This document shows positions 6,287 to 6,369 of a stretch of 6,369 bases of DNA, piece after piece. How positions within the stretch are numbered: position 1 is the stretch's first letter; every line of letters starts with the position of its first letter. Source of the DNA: Muribaculaceae bacterium (GTDB lineage: Bacteria > Bacteroidota > Bacteroidia > Bacteroidales > Muribaculaceae). Position numbers and translations under genes: made by a program. The stretch covers positions 1 to 6,369 of the forward strand of contig JAICZO010000333.1 of assembly GCA_029057255.1 (NCBI GenBank). The letters run 5' to 3'. Under the pieces are notes generated by a model. The model saw only the letters and a program-made list of their open reading frames with translations. It did not search any database and was not told the DNA's origin.

Positions 6287-6369
6287 TTATTTAGACCCCG
6301 TTCCCCAATATTTGTTAACGCCGGGGCGGTCAAGCGTCGTGCAGATGTGTTCGCGCAGTGAGGGAGCAA
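6287..6369 (-). CDS. 3' end of an unidentified gene (partial)
   Basis: Reading the minus strand from the window edge, one frame stays open for 26 full codons and stops at TAA (6289-6287). It gives APSLREHICTTLDRPGVNKY followed by WGTGSK. The codons used (CGC, ATC, GAC, GGC, AAC, CAC) match the neighbouring genes, and the composition looks like protein rather than a shadow frame. The other two minus frames were read too: one has a TGA within 15 codons, the other gives a less convincing peptide. I do not recognise the family. The PCMD gene starts 81 nt downstream on the same strand, with no recognisable promoter between them, so the two may be cotranscribed. The 81-nt spacer (6206-6286) contains no convincing terminator. 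Confidence 0.55.
   Translation of the reverse strand, partial: APSLREHICTTLDRPGVNKYWGTGSK

Noticed and set aside
6296..6326. CCCCG / CGGGG inverted repeat as a terminator.
   Set aside because: It is only 5 bp with a 21-nt loop, has no T-tract on either strand, and lies within the probable partial coding frame.
1..6369. CRISPR arrays, tRNA/rRNA genes, insertion sequences, riboswitches, SusC/SusD pairs, defence genes.
   Set aside because: Nothing matching these was found. The only plus-strand gene-free stretches are about 120 and 96 bp and are filled by terminators and promoters.

Overview
The window looks like chromosomal DNA from a gut-type member of the Bacteroidales, most likely Muribaculaceae-like. 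The evidence is the GC-rich coding sequence with strong preference for C-ending codons, short AT-rich spacers, Bacteroidetes-type promoters (TTTG / TAnnTTTG), and starts without Shine-Dalgarno sequences. The protein families also fit: a Bacteroidetes-type YebC, a GH128-like secreted hydrolase, a PCMD-domain protein and a short 'HQLGTP' sensor kinase. The exact taxon is an inference.

Layout, left to right: (1) 16-756 (+), yebC, a YebC/TACO1-family protein, ends at a strong intrinsic terminator (781-813). (2) The T-tract of that terminator runs directly into the -33 box of a near-perfect promoter (811-841). This drives 877-2901 (+), a secreted multidomain glycoside hydrolase with signal peptide, betagamma-crystallin-like region, GH128-like catalytic domain, Fn3-like region and a C-terminal sorting-like tail. 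A 16-bp hairpin terminator (2926-2969) follows. (3) A second promoter (2960-2991) overlaps that terminator and lies so close to the next ATG (2998) that the message may be leaderless. It drives a two-gene operon: a membrane sensor histidine kinase (2998-4215) and, 5 nt later, a GT4-like glycosyltransferase (4221-5255). (4) On the minus strand, 5249-6205 encodes a secreted PCMD-domain protein whose 3' end overlaps the glycosyltransferase tail-to-tail by 7 bp. (5) The right edge (6287-6369, minus) probably holds the last 26 codons of another gene, upstream of the PCMD gene and possibly cotranscribed with it.

The genes do not form an obvious single pathway. Two encode exported carbohydrate-related proteins, one a cytoplasmic glycosyltransferase coupled to a sensor kinase, and one a translation or regulatory factor. 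There is no SusC/SusD pair, response regulator, mobile element, CRISPR array, tRNA or rRNA. I see no clear new defence or mobile system. The more interesting signals are the terminator/promoter overlaps, the possible leaderless kinase message, the domain architecture of the hydrolase, and the kinase-glycosyltransferase pairing.
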